DNA of 64,000 nucleotides from an uncultured Anaerolineae bacterium (GCA_905479495.1 CAJQMR010000029.1:62001-126000); one strand, 5' to 3'; shown: positions 36,053-45,494, counted from the stretch's first letter. The notes: generated by a model not told the origin, from the letters alone. Numbers and translations: made by a program.

Positions 36053-37717
36053 TTAGTGAGTGACAAATGGCAAATAAATCCGGCATTGGTTCAATGTCCA
36101 CGCTGCATAATCATGCAAGGCAAATCCCTGAAAGGCCCAACTGGCGCTTAAAGCAGCCGCAACATTCTCTAGCTCCTGCTCCATGTAAGCGGTACATTCT
36201 TCAGCAAATGTGACATGATCATAATCATTTGGCGTAAGTTCCAGGCCAATCATGACAGGCGTGCCTAAAGCGTTGCCATCTGCCATAAAACCTTCTGCCC
36301 AGGATAAGATACCGTCGGTACGGCCGTCCCAGCGCACATCTGCAAAATCCCGATAATCCATAAGCGTCAGCACATCGAGCAGCGGCATCACATCCCAATT
36401 GGACAGGACTTCGCCACTGTTTTGCGGCCCGGTTAAAAATCGAGCCGGAATATCGGCGTTGAGGATAATGGGATCATAGGTTTGGTTATACAAATCAATG
36501 GCTGTGCGGCAGTAAGTGAGCAATTCCAAGAAGCGATCCCAGTGATTATCTATTTCCCAACTGTCATGTTCAACATCCAGATGAATCCCATCGAATCGCT
36601 CAGCGGCCGTTACACCTGACTGGTTAAAGGCGAGAATGGCATCACAACTGTCTTTGCCTTCCTGCAACAACACGTCTGAGTTGACCCATTCAAAAGTACC
36701 GGCGAGTGCTTCTACTTTTAGCCCATTTTGATGGGCTACCGTGAGGAAGTTCTGAAACGCTCCTGCCTCTGTGTAACCTGTTGGGTTCATGTATGGGTAA
36801 ACAGAGAGGTAGGCAGTTGATGCGTAAGCAGATTCGTCGCCATGCGGCGCTCCGAAAAATGACAGCCATTCATCCCGATCACCCAAACCATTGCCGTTAA
36901 AATCCCCATTGGTAAGCAGCGCCCATATTTCTGGATTGCCAGATTCATTAGCTTCGCCCCAAATCCAGGCCGAGCGACCGGACATTTTTATAAAGGCATC
37001 AATCCCGCTGTGCCCACCATCGCCATCATCCAGGGTTAGTTGAACGCGGTACAGGGGGTTAGGATTAGCGGGGGGTGACCAGGTTAACTGGTAACGGCCG
37101 TTTCCCCCATCACTCAAAACCAGATTACCGCTGTCATAGCCACCTGCCGACAGGATGCGTCCAGTGCCGGTTAAGTTGGAACGGCCGTCTCTATCCGCCA
37201 GCCAAATTTCAATAGCTCCCATTCCCGGTTTATATATCCAAGACTGTTCTGTGGCATCGGCGGCAAGCTGTGACCCAAAATCTGCCACGCCGCTCAAATT
37301 GAGACAATCCAGGTCTGGTGAAACAGCCACCTCAGAGCCATTCAGCCCCAGGCTGGCGCGCACATTTCCCGTAAAAGCATTGTTGTACATGCAAGCACTC
37401 CACACCCGCTCAGAAGCAAGACCAGCCTCATCTGTGGTTACCGTAAATGTGGCCTGGGGATAGGGCATATCGGTGTGGTGAATGGTGGTAACAGTGTAGG
37501 TTGTATTGGGCATGGCGTCTAACACCCGAACCGTAAACCAGAATGGGTTTTCTATCCCTTCCCAAGAAAGCATGTCAATTTGTGGTGTTGCCCCAAACCC
37601 GGCAGCCACATCAGCAATGCCGCCTTGTTCAACCAACACAATATTCAAAATCAACAAACCAATTCCCAAGGCGATAGTGACAAATAAAGATGTGTAACGG
37701 GTAGATTCAGTTTTCAT
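36053..37717 (-). CDS. Secreted protein with glycoside-hydrolase-like TIM-barrel region
   Basis: About 554 residues from the ATG at 37717, which has the perfect AAGGAGG upstream. A signal peptide (SLFVTIALGIGLLILNIVLV) is followed by a beta-rich N-terminal half with Cys pairs. The C-terminal half looks like a GH-type barrel: EALAGTFEWVNSDVLL, FDGIHLDVEHDSW (a DxxxDxE-like acid cluster as in GH18-type folds), IILNADIPARFL and DVLTLMDYRDF. The protein ends CRIYLPFVTH, a tail similar to the end of the next secreted protein. Substrate unknown. I am fairly sure of export and less sure of the enzyme class. Confidence 0.7.
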   Translation of the reverse strand: MKTESTRYTSLFVTIALGIGLLILNIVLVEQGGIADVAAGFGATPQIDMLSWEGIENPFWFTVRVLDAMPNTTYTVTTIHHTDMPYPQATFTVTTDEAGLASERVWSACMYNNAFTGNVRASLGLNGSEVAVSPDLDCLNLSGVADFGSQLAADATEQSWIYKPGMGAIEIWLADRDGRSNLTGTGRILSAGGYDSGNLVLSDGGNGRYQLTWSPPANPNPLYRVQLTLDDGDGGHSGIDAFIKMSGRSAWIWGEANESGNPEIWALLTNGDFNGNGLGDRDEWLSFFGAPHGDESAYASTAYLSVYPYMNPTGYTEAGAFQNFLTVAHQNGLKVEALAGTFEWVNSDVLLQEGKDSCDAILAFNQSGVTAAERFDGIHLDVEHDSWEIDNHWDRFLELLTYCRTAIDLYNQTYDPIILNADIPARFLTGPQNSGEVLSNWDVMPLLDVLTLMDYRDFADVRWDGRTDGILSWAEGFMADGNALGTPVMIGLELTPNDYDHVTFAEECTAYMEQELENVAAALSASWAFQGFALHDYAAWTLNQCRIYLPFVTH

Positions 37718-37769
37718 GGAAACCTCCTTTTGAACGCAAATTAACACCATGAGGAACAGAGAACCGCTC

Positions 37770-39530
37770 TTATTTTTGCACGTAAGGGATGTAAAGACAT
37801 TGCCGCTCATCGGCTCCAAGGTCGGGGAATGGCGTACAGGAAGGTCGTGCACCGCCATCAACGTCTGTAGAAACATCAGACGGGGTGGCTTGATTCAAGG
37901 CAGGGGATGTCATCAGTAAATGAAATCCGTCGGGCTCAAATTGGGGAACGGCCGTCATCGCCTCCGTCACTGCTACTGGGCCATTGGTATTTTGCCCATT
38001 GCCGTACCACAGCACATCAAACACAGTGGCTGTGCTTCCAGACACAGCATCAATGCCAATGGCCTGGCTTACGACAATTGCATTGCTAATGCTCAATGTG
38101 GAAGTAATATCTGAAACAAAAACCCCAGTCCCTGTGAGCGGATTATTGCCAGCAATGGTGGGATGCTGTATCGAGACATTACTCAAGGCCAGATAAACAC
38201 CACTCCCCCTCTCAGCCAGATCCGCGTCATTGTCAACAATCACACTATTTGAAGCCACAATATCCGTCTCAACCGCAACCAGTCCGCCGCCATAACCATC
38301 ATCATTCGCGGGCATGTCAACGGCTAAATTGTTGCGAATGATGTCAGACAAAAGTTCAACCGAATTGTCTTGATCTAGATAGACGCCGCCGCCTATGGTG
38401 GCAACATTGTCGTAAATTATATTTTGACGAAGGGTTAAATTGTCGGATAACCTGGCAAAAAGCCCACCGCCCCTGAGTATTCCCAAATTAGCAATATTTA
38501 CGCCACCATTACCGTAAATGCTGTTTCCCACAATCTGGACAAAATCACTTGTTAACAAATAAATGCCTGCACCGGCCCCCTCAAAACTAGCCAAACGAAC
38601 ATTGTTGTAAACCATATTGCCTTGGATTAGTGCCTTGTCGGCCGTTTCCAGGCAAAGTCCCCCACCATTATTTGCGGCCGTATTTCCATAAATAACGTTG
38701 TCCACGAGCTGCACATTGCTGCTGTTTAGAACTCGACCGCCACCGCAATGTTTTTGACCTGGTCCAGCATAATTTGCTACATTTTGGAAGATTCCATTGT
38801 TTTTCACCGTGGCATCATTGCTCCCAATCATATATAAACCACCCGCATAAACAGTGGCAACGTTTTGGTTAATCCCATTATTCATTACCACAGCTGCTGG
38901 GCTATTTATGATAAAAATGCCGCCACCGTGACAGGCTGTACTGGTTTGCACTTTATTGTTTGTCAGGGTTACGCTGGCGTTGCTCACAAAAATAGCGCCA
39001 CCGGCATCGACACAATTAGTCGTTGCCCCACCCCCTTGCCCGGTTGCATCCCCATTTTGGATGGTCAGGTTTTCAATAACGGCCGTTGCCGTCCCCGTAA
39101 TCACCAAGCCCCGGCCAAGCGATTGGGCATCTAAAACTGTTGTCTGCGTCTGAGGATAACTTTGCGTAAAGTCCGTTGACGAATAACCACCCCGAATTGT
39201 CAACGAGACATCCACATAGCCAATCTGATCGAGGCCGTTGATCTGCACCACGTCGCTGTATACGCCCTCTGCCAGACGAATCTCGTCGCCAGAAACCACA
39301 TTGTTGATGGCATGTTGCAAGGTGGCACAGGGGCTTGTTGGATTGGTACAGACGTTGGCAGCGTCTGCTCCAGCTGGTGATACATAGCGAATCGTTGTCC
39401 CCCCTGAACCATTTTCAGAATACCCACTAACCAAGGAGCCAAAAGTGGCGCTCACCGCCCATAGACCGATTAGCAGCACCAGGCCAATACGGCCGTAACG
39501 CTGCCAAATCCCCATTCTATTCAATTGCAT
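37770..39530 (-). CDS. Secreted right-handed beta-helix protein with choice-of-anchor-Q-like end
   Basis: The 586-residue protein has a signal peptide (IGLVLLIGLWAVSATFGSLVSG), then the opening IRYVSPAGADAANVCTNPTSP. Many parallel beta-helix rungs follow (GGGLYMIGSNDATVKNNGI, VQLVDNVIYGNTAANNGGG, NLTLRQNIIYDNVATIGGG). The end DVDGGARPSCTPFPDLGADE matches the choice-of-anchor Q pattern, and the last residues are CLYIPYVQK. Such proteins are polysaccharide-binding or surface-layer factors; no lyase residues are evident. RBS GGAGAGGAG precedes the ATG. It lies directly upstream of the glycosidase-like gene, so the two may work on the same glycan. Confidence 0.88.
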   Translation of the reverse strand: MQLNRMGIWQRYGRIGLVLLIGLWAVSATFGSLVSGYSENGSGGTTIRYVSPAGADAANVCTNPTSPCATLQHAINNVVSGDEIRLAEGVYSDVVQINGLDQIGYVDVSLTIRGGYSSTDFTQSYPQTQTTVLDAQSLGRGLVITGTATAVIENLTIQNGDATGQGGGATTNCVDAGGAIFVSNASVTLTNNKVQTSTACHGGGIFIINSPAAVVMNNGINQNVATVYAGGLYMIGSNDATVKNNGIFQNVANYAGPGQKHCGGGRVLNSSNVQLVDNVIYGNTAANNGGGLCLETADKALIQGNMVYNNVRLASFEGAGAGIYLLTSDFVQIVGNSIYGNGGVNIANLGILRGGGLFARLSDNLTLRQNIIYDNVATIGGGVYLDQDNSVELLSDIIRNNLAVDMPANDDGYGGGLVAVETDIVASNSVIVDNDADLAERGSGVYLALSNVSIQHPTIAGNNPLTGTGVFVSDITSTLSISNAIVVSQAIGIDAVSGSTATVFDVLWYGNGQNTNGPVAVTEAMTAVPQFEPDGFHLLMTSPALNQATPSDVSTDVDGGARPSCTPFPDLGADERQCLYIPYVQK

Positions 39531-39658
39531 TTTCTCCTCTCCTGGAAACTAACTGGCACGGTGAACAACAGGCAGCTGCACGAAGGCGCGGCCCACTGCC
39601 CTGACTGAACAGACTTTGAGCCAGGTTCTGCTATGCACTTAGAAAAATTGTCAAAACG

Positions 39659-40372
39659 TCAGCTTAAATAAAAACGCTCGTTCGCACGATAAACCGAGCG
39701 GCAATACTCGATGGGACGGCCGTTTGCCAAATAGTTTGTTTGTCGAATGACCAGAACAGCAGTTGGTAGGGTCAGGTTCAGCAGCTTTGCTTCAGTTTCA
39801 TCCGCCAAACGCGCTTCAAAAGAGCTTTTTACTTTTGCCAAAATTAGCTGGCACTCATTCTCCAATACCTGATATAAAGATTCCTTTTCAAAATCGTGCT
39901 CCGCCAAGGCAGTACAGTAAGACAACGGAATAAAGGCCTTTTGGATAATTCGTGGCTCCCCATTGGCAAAACGGACTCTGTGGATCATTAGTACCTTTGT
40001 GTTTAGAGGTATTTCTAATTCCCGGACTAAACCAGTTGCCGCATAAATAATTTCCTGATTGAGTAAACGGCTGGTTGCAACCTGGCCTTGCATCTGCGTG
40101 GCAACCGTAAAACTGGTGCTTGGCTTAAATTCAGCGATGGCCTTGTATTGAACAAAATTCCCTTTGCCGGGAACACTTTCGATCAGGCCATCCCTCGTTA
40201 ATTCCTTAATGGCTTCCCTAACCGTTATGCGGCTGATGCCATACTTATTGCACAGACTTCGCTCTGAGGGTAATTTGTGCTGTGGCTGCCATTCACCAGA
40301 CTCAATCTTGGTCAGCAAGAGGTCCTTAAATTGAATATATAGAGGAATTGGGCTGTTAATATCTAATTTCAT
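39659..40372 (-). CDS. GntR/HutC-family transcriptional repressor
   Basis: About 237 residues from Met6 of the ORF (40372), with GGATGGA as RBS. The N-terminal winged helix reads PIPLYIQFKDLLLTKIESGEW, LPSERSLCNKYGISRITVREAI and GLIESVPGKGNFV. The UTRA effector domain follows (VLMIHRVRFANGEPRIIQKAF, YCRSVYRANERFYL). HutC-type repressors respond to small carboxylates, amino-acid derivatives or sugar phosphates. A perfect palindrome with the HutC-type GT.TA.AC core covers its own promoter, so it is almost certainly autoregulated. It lies upstream of the two secreted glycan-type proteins and may control them. Confidence 0.9.
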   Translation of the reverse strand: MKLDINSPIPLYIQFKDLLLTKIESGEWQPQHKLPSERSLCNKYGISRITVREAIKELTRDGLIESVPGKGNFVQYKAIAEFKPSTSFTVATQMQGQVATSRLLNQEIIYAATGLVRELEIPLNTKVLMIHRVRFANGEPRIIQKAFIPLSYCTALAEHDFEKESLYQVLENECQLILAKVKSSFEARLADETEAKLLNLTLPTAVLVIRQTNYLANGRPIEYCRSVYRANERFYLS

Positions 40373-40385
40373 ATCTATTCCATCC

Positions 40386-40407
40386 ATAACTGGTTATAAC
40401 CAGTTAT
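40386..40407. promoter_or_regulatory. Palindromic GntR/HutC operator
   Basis: ATAACTGGTTATAACCAGTTAT is a perfect 22-bp palindrome just upstream of the gntR start, next to its -10. It contains the GGTTATAACC core expected for HutC-subfamily sites (GT-N-TA-N-AC). Confidence 0.85.
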
Positions 40408-40437
40408 AATATACTACAAAACGAGTTTCACTGTCAA
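40408..40437 (-). promoter_or_regulatory. Sigma-70-type promoter of the gntR gene
   Basis: On the minus strand TTGACA (40432-40437) is followed after 18 bases by TATATT (40408-40413). The operator begins directly after the -10, so repressor binding would block initiation. Confidence 0.75.
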
Positions 40438-40462
40438 GAAGGAAATTGACGAAGTGTGGTTC

Positions 40463-41401
40463 TCAAAAGGCTCTCTGAAACAAGGTCAAGACAAAGTCAA
40501 CTTCTATGCTGAGTTTTTCTAGTGACATCACTTTTTCTCTGGTCGTCGGCGATGCGTTCCAGGAATAGGGTGTCATGACAAATAAATTAATGATGTCCTC
40601 GTTTTGCAGCTCACGGGTAAACTTAACGCGTTGGCTAGTCAACAGCTTAAAGCCAGGCAACGCCTGCTTGGGCATCTCATGTTTTTGGGGATTTTCATAG
40701 ATGTGCTGCCGCAAGCTAAACAGGTGCTCGGGGGCAGGGGTCACGACCAAAACACGGCCGTTTCCCCGCAAAACCCGCGCAAACTCTTCCGTGCTAAAGG
40801 GAGCCATCATATTAAGCACAAAATCCACAGACCCAGGCAAAATCGGCAAATCAAAACTGCTGGCAACCGCCCATTTGACAGATTTATCTCGCTTGGACGC
40901 AGCCTTGACGGCAAATTTGGAAATGTCGATACCGTAGAGGGAATACGGCCGTTTATCGTCCTGCAAAAACGCATTGAGCCTGTGCAAAAAATAGCCTTCA
41001 CCGCAACCGCTATCTAATAAATTGAAGGAATATTTCCCCTCATGGCTGGCCAAAGAAGCTTGGACAATTTTGTTAATCGCGTCGGAGAGCGATTCGTACA
41101 GGCCAGAAGCAAAAAATTGGCGGCGATGGCTGATCATCTTTTTGTTATCACCGGGCTCCTGGGAGCGCTTTTGGTTGGCCAGCAGCAGATTGACATACCC
41201 TTCCTTGGCGATGTCGTAGCTGTGGTTATTGATACATTGGAAGGAACGGCCGTTTACCCTCAACTCTTCACGGCAAACAGGACAACTATAGATGAAATGA
41301 TCGTGATGCAGCACACAAGACTCCGAGTTTTGAAATGTTTGAAACGCTGTCAATTTTAACACAGCCATGAGAAACGGCCGTTCCTGTCCACATTTGTGCA
41401 A
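40463..41401 (-). CDS. RlmA-like 23S rRNA guanine-N1 methyltransferase
   Basis: The protein has up to 312 residues. A zinc ribbon (YSCPVCREEL and FQCINNHSYDIAKEGYVNLLL) precedes a SAM-binding domain with NLLDSGCGEGYFLHRL and VLNMMAPFSTEEFARVLRGNGRVLVV. This is the layout of RlmA(I)/(II) enzymes, which methylate G745 or G748 of 23S rRNA; some family members affect macrolide or antibiotic sensitivity. The start is uncertain: the ATG at 41401 has TTAGG ten bases upstream, while Met12 at 41368 has no RBS. Gene end and gntR are 75 bases apart, with the gntR promoter between. Confidence 0.88.
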   Translation of the reverse strand: MHKCGQERPFLMAVLKLTAFQTFQNSESCVLHHDHFIYSCPVCREELRVNGRSFQCINNHSYDIAKEGYVNLLLANQKRSQEPGDNKKMISHRRQFFASGLYESLSDAINKIVQASLASHEGKYSFNLLDSGCGEGYFLHRLNAFLQDDKRPYSLYGIDISKFAVKAASKRDKSVKWAVASSFDLPILPGSVDFVLNMMAPFSTEEFARVLRGNGRVLVVTPAPEHLFSLRQHIYENPQKHEMPKQALPGFKLLTSQRVKFTRELQNEDIINLFVMTPYSWNASPTTREKVMSLEKLSIEVDFVLTLFQRAF

Positions 41402-41612
41402 AACCTAACAATGTTGACCCCTTTTTGGCCAGCCGTTAAACTTTTTGCACGCTCAATTCGATGTGTGTTCAATTCAATTTGATTTCATCTAACGCCTTGC
41501 AACCATGTAATGATCTGTTCTCCCCCTGTTTTGAACTTGGTGACAACTGTTTTGTGTCATCAATCAATTTTCCCCTGAGCCGGCAACGGCCGTATTCCCC
41601 ACGGAGGTCTAC

Positions 41613-43979
41613 ATGAACCCATTTCCCATGAACCCCAAACAATCCAGAAGCAGGTTTCGCTGGCGCAGCGTCGTCTGGCTGCTGCTGCTTTTCTTGCTGC
41701 TGGCCGTGCCCGCCAGCGTGCTGGCCGTGCGCGACCCAGGAGCATTTGCCGTCACGGCCGTTTCCAGCGCCGCCGATCAAGTTACCGGCGGTGATGCTCG
41801 CCTGCACATTGAAGTGCCAAACGGCTTCCCCCTGGACCGGATTAGCATCACCATCAACCGGGTTGAGATGCGCGATCATTTCAGCCAAATTCCCGGCACC
41901 ACCACCCTTACTGGCGTGGTGGATGGCCTGCATTTAGGCGACAATGACGTGCGGGTGCGGGCAATTGGTTTTGGACGACAACGGCCGTATCCCGCCAACC
42001 TCACCCTGACCAACTATCCCAGCACCGGACCCGTTTTCTCCGGCCCTCACCAGCATCCGTTCGTTTGCACCGTGCAAGATCACGGCCTGGGGCAGCCGCT
42101 GGTAGATAACAACACCACCGGCATTCCCGTTTACGCCACCGATGCGAGCGGCAATTTGACGGATGAAATTGTCGGCTACAGCAAGGATTGCAGCGCCGAA
42201 ACCCTGGTTGTGTACGTTTACCAAAACACAAGCGGCAGCTGGTTACCGTATGAGCCGGGGCAGGAACGGCCGTCTGACATGGCCCAAACCACCACCATGG
42301 ACGGCAAAACCGTCGATTACATCGTGCGCTGGGAGCGCGGCACCATTAACCGCTTCATCTACAGCGTGGCCATGCTCGCCCCGGACGACACCAGCCCCGA
42401 CGATTTGACCACCACCGCCTGGAACGGCAAGCTGATTTATTACTTCCAGGGCGGCGTCGGCATTGGCCATACCCAGGGCAGCCCCAGCGGCTCGCGCATG
42501 TTGTACGATTACGGCCTCAGCCAGGGCTATGGCATCGTCTACTCCACCGGCACCAAAACCGGCGAGCATTATAATTTGGAACTAGGCGGCGAAACGGCTC
42601 TAATGGTCAAAGAACGCTTCATCGAACTATATGACACGCCGATTTACACCGTGGGCGTGGGTGGCTCTGGTGGTGGTATCCAGCAATATGTCTACGGCCA
42701 AAACCACAAAGGGCTGATTGACGCCGCCATTCCCCAATATTCTTATCCAGACATGATTACCCAGGCTGTGCACGTCGGTGACTGCGAACTGCTGGAGTAC
42801 TTTATGGATGTCACCGACGCCGCCAATCCGCGCTGGCAAACCTGGACCAATCGCACACTGATCGAGGGCATGAACGCCAGCGACACGTTCCCCAACCCCT
42901 ACACACAAGCGCTGGGCAGTTCCGAATGTATCAACGGCTGGCGTGGCCTTTCGCCGCTGGCCTTTAATCCATACTACGGCGCAGCCGATAACATGGAGCA
43001 GTACGTACCCTTGTCGGACATTGCCGCGATTGAGTGGACTCACTTTGGCGATCTGGTTAACGTCTACGGCGTAGCTGACGATGGCTACGCCCGCAACCCG
43101 TGGGACAACGTCGGCGTGCAGTACGGCTTGCAAGCTGTCGCCAATGGCAGCATTACGCCAGAAGAATTCCTGAATCTAAACGCCAACGTCGGCGGCTGGA
43201 AAAATGAACCAGAGATGGTACAAGAAGGCTCCCCCTTCTTCCCGCCCGGCGTGATTGATTTTGCCAATTGGGACCCGTGGAGCGCCCGCAACCAGGTGCT
43301 CAGCCCGGACGGCGGCCTGACGCCTGCCCAACGTACCGAAGGCGACATGATCGCCGCGCAGGCCGCGTATGAATCCGGTCTGGTTTTCATGGGCGACATG
43401 CAAATCCCCATTATTGACTGGCGGCATTACCTGGAGCCTGTGCTGGACATGCACAATTCGCACCAATCGTTTGCCTCCCGCTTGCGCCTGCTCAGCTATG
43501 ATGGCGACGCCAGCAACCAGGTCATCTGGTTCACAGCCATTGGCGCTGGCGGACCAGAGTTTGACCAAACACCCGAAGCATTCAAGGTGATGGATGAATG
43601 GATGACAAACATCCAGGCGCACCCGGAGCTGGGCGTGGCGGGCAACAAACCCAGCCGGGCCACTGACCGCTGCTTCGATTCAGCAGGCAATGAAATTGCC
43701 AGCGGCGCTGACGTCTGGAACGGCACGATTGATAACGAACCTACCGGTGCGTGTACGGCGCTGTTCCCGGTGTATGCCACGTCCCGCATTGTGGCCGGTG
43801 GGCCATTTAAGGGCAGCATCTTCAAATGCGCTCTCCAGCCCGTAGCTGACGCCATTGCCAGCGGCGACTACGGCGTCTGGCAGCCCACAACCGATGAGCA
43901 GGCCCGTCTGGAGCAAATCTTCCCCGACGGCGTCTGCGACTTTAGCAAGCCAGACATGGGTCTTCCGCCTGGCTGGTAA
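41613..43979 (+). CDS. Secreted DUF6351-like alpha/beta-hydrolase-type protein
   Basis: The 788-residue protein has a signal peptide (VVWLLLLFLLLAVPASVLAVR) and RBS ACGGAGG. A domain that looks Ig-like (about 45-140, INRVEMRDHFSQI) is followed by a large catalytic-looking part with VGVGGSGGGIQQYVYGQN around Ser352, a nucleophile-elbow pattern, and GLIDAAIPQYSYPD after it. The rest, with four or more Cys and phrases such as GGWKNEPEMVQEGSPFFP and DMHNSHQSF, fits my memory of DUF6351 proteins, which have no firmly known substrate. A tannase/feruloyl-esterase-like role is possible. It has few ACGGCCGT motifs compared with neighbours. Confidence 0.7.
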   Translation: MNPFPMNPKQSRSRFRWRSVVWLLLLFLLLAVPASVLAVRDPGAFAVTAVSSAADQVTGGDARLHIEVPNGFPLDRISITINRVEMRDHFSQIPGTTTLTGVVDGLHLGDNDVRVRAIGFGRQRPYPANLTLTNYPSTGPVFSGPHQHPFVCTVQDHGLGQPLVDNNTTGIPVYATDASGNLTDEIVGYSKDCSAETLVVYVYQNTSGSWLPYEPGQERPSDMAQTTTMDGKTVDYIVRWERGTINRFIYSVAMLAPDDTSPDDLTTTAWNGKLIYYFQGGVGIGHTQGSPSGSRMLYDYGLSQGYGIVYSTGTKTGEHYNLELGGETALMVKERFIELYDTPIYTVGVGGSGGGIQQYVYGQNHKGLIDAAIPQYSYPDMITQAVHVGDCELLEYFMDVTDAANPRWQTWTNRTLIEGMNASDTFPNPYTQALGSSECINGWRGLSPLAFNPYYGAADNMEQYVPLSDIAAIEWTHFGDLVNVYGVADDGYARNPWDNVGVQYGLQAVANGSITPEEFLNLNANVGGWKNEPEMVQEGSPFFPPGVIDFANWDPWSARNQVLSPDGGLTPAQRTEGDMIAAQAAYESGLVFMGDMQIPIIDWRHYLEPVLDMHNSHQSFASRLRLLSYDGDASNQVIWFTAIGAGGPEFDQTPEAFKVMDEWMTNIQAHPELGVAGNKPSRATDRCFDSAGNEIASGADVWNGTIDNEPTGACTALFPVYATSRIVAGGPFKGSIFKCALQPVADAIASGDYGVWQPTTDEQARLEQIFPDGVCDFSKPDMGLPPGW

Positions 43980-44175
43980 CTTTAACCGGCTGTAGCTGGG
44001 CAGACTTGCGAGTTTGTCCGGCTACAGCCGGTTTCAACCACACCCACAAACGCGACAACAAAGAAGGCGTCTCTTGCCCCAACAGACGCTCCAGTTCATA
44101 CTGCTGTCGAATTGGTTCCACCCGTTCTTGAGCACGTTCAAACATTAGTTTTGCATCCATCAAATGGTTCATCAC
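43942..44175 (-). CDS. Small hypothetical protein under palindromic operators
   Basis: The 77-residue protein has an excellent RBS, AAAGGAG with seven bases to the ATG. It is mostly helical and charged at the N-terminus (LMFERAQERVEPIRQQYELERLLG), then contains a short hydrophobic stretch (LLSRLWVWLKPAVAG). The last 38 bases overlap the end of the convergent DUF6351-like gene, and a 13-bp hairpin (43984-44033) lies inside its 3' part. Two strong palindromes upstream suggest tight repression. I do not recognise the family; small helical proteins beside PadR-type sites occur in related bacteria, but no regulator gene is adjacent here. Confidence 0.6.
   Translation of the reverse strand: MMNHLMDAKLMFERAQERVEPIRQQYELERLLGQETPSLLSRLWVWLKPAVAGQTRKSAQLQPVKVTSQAEDPCLAC
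43984..44033. terminator. Hairpin at the 3' end of the DUF6351-like gene
   Basis: Arms AACCGGCTGTAGC (43984-43996) and GCTACAGCCGGTT (44021-44033) are perfect complements a few bases after the plus-strand stop codon. No clear T-run follows, so it is either a weak terminator or an RNA-stabilising repeat. Confidence 0.45.
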
Positions 44176-44184
44176 ACTCTCCTT

Positions 44185-44202
44185 TATCGTAATATTACGA
44201 TA
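44185..44202. promoter_or_regulatory. Palindromic operator 1 next to the small-gene RBS
   Basis: TATCGTAATATTACGATA is a perfect 18-bp palindrome touching the Shine-Dalgarno of the 77-residue gene. The same ATCGTA...TACGAT half sites recur 47 bases away (44249-44268), implying one dimeric regulator binding both. Confidence 0.8.
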
Positions 44203-44248
44203 TGCGCTGCTAAAAAAATAGCAGCTGAAAATTTATTTATTGTACACT

Positions 44249-44268
44249 TCATCGTAAATATACGATGA
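44249..44268. promoter_or_regulatory. Palindromic operator 2
   Basis: TCATCGTAAATATACGATGA has 8-bp arms around AATA and matches operator 1. Between the two sites lies the hairpin GCTGCTA...TAGCAGC (44205-44224). The pair lies in the divergent region between the small gene and mtnA, so either direction could be controlled. Confidence 0.8.
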
Positions 44269-44435
44269 TACAATAACAGACACAACACAGCCTGTCAACC
44301 CCTTATTTCTACATTCCTTTATCTCCCTCCCCTAACCGCTCACAGAGCTTTCCGCCAACTGGCAGGCGGTTCCCGGCTGTGTTATGATCTCGCCCGAATT
44401 TGGCAAATACATTTGCACACTATTTCGAGGCAACC

Positions 44436-45494
44436 ATGAGAACCGTTTTTTGGGATTACGATACCCATAGCACCAAGATGATCGACCAGCGGCAATTGCC
44501 CTGGGAATTTGTCATTGCTGAGTTCAGCGATTACAAAGAAGTAGCCCGTGCCATTAAGGAAATGTACGTACGCGGCGCACCGGCCATCGGCGCAGCGGCA
44601 GCCTTTGGCATGGCGTTGGCGGCGCGGCAGTCCAGCGCCACCGACCGGCTGACCTTGCTGCGTGATTTGGAAACGGCCGCATCCACCCTCAACGCTGCTC
44701 GACCAACGGCCGTAAACCTGGCCTGGGCTGTGCGGCGCATGCTGCGTGTCGCCGCCAACGAAGAGCTAGAATCAGTCGATGACGTGCGCGACGCCATTCT
44801 GGCCGAAGCGCAAATGCTGGCCGATGAAGACGTGGCCCTCAACAAGCGCATGGCCTACAACGGGGCCGAACTCATCAGTGACGGCGACACGATTTTGCAC
44901 CACTGCAATACCGGTGCGCTGGCCACCGTTGATTGGGGCACGGCCCTGGGCGTGGTTTTTGCCGCCCACGAGCAGGGCAAAAAGATTCATGTGCTGGTCG
45001 ATGAAACGCGCCCTCGGCTGCAAGGTGCCCGCCTCACCGCCTGGGAGTTGCACCAGCGCGGCATCCCCTTCGACCTGATTGCCGATAACGCTGCCGGGCA
45101 TTTTATGCGCACCGGGCAGGTAGATATTGTGCTCGTTGGCTCTGATCGAACGGCCGCAAACGGCGACGTCGCTAACAAAATTGGTACCTACAAACTGGCC
45201 GTCGTGGCCAAAGAAAACGGCATCCCCTTTTATCCCGTTGTGCCCACCAGCACGGTGGATTTAGAGCTCGAAAACGGCGATCTTATTCCCATCGAGGAGC
45301 GCGGCGACGAAGAAGTGCTGGAAGTTTTTGGCAAATCAATTGCCCCGGCAGGCATCACCGCCCGCAACCCTGCCTTTGACGTGACGCCGCACCGCTACGT
45401 CACCGGCATCGTCACCGAAGCGGGCATCGTTTATCCGCCGTTTGTGAAGAATTTGCGGCAGGCGGTGGAAGCGGAACAGAAGAAAGGAGATTAG
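44436..45494 (+). CDS. mtnA: S-methyl-5-thioribose-1-phosphate isomerase
   Basis: About 352 residues from the ATG at 44436, with CGAGG upstream; the track start is a TTG twelve codons earlier. Signature motifs are [30 protein letters not shown] with the catalytic Cys, and [19 protein letters not shown] with the catalytic Asp. The enzyme isomerises the aldose to the ketose in methionine salvage. No other salvage gene is visible next to it. Related eIF2B-like proteins lack this Cys/Asp set, so MtnA is favoured. Confidence 0.94.
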   Translation: MRTVFWDYDTHSTKMIDQRQLPWEFVIAEFSDYKEVARAIKEMYVRGAPAIGAAAAFGMALAARQSSATDRLTLLRDLETAASTLNAARPTAVNLAWAVRRMLRVAANEELESVDDVRDAILAEAQMLADEDVALNKRMAYNGAELISDGDTILHHCNTGALATVDWGTALGVVFAAHEQGKKIHVLVDETRPRLQGARLTAWELHQRGIPFDLIADNAAGHFMRTGQVDIVLVGSDRTAANGDVANKIGTYKLAVVAKENGIPFYPVVPTSTVDLELENGDLIPIEERGDEEVLEVFGKSIAPAGITARNPAFDVTPHRYVTGIVTEAGIVYPPFVKNLRQAVEAEQKKGD

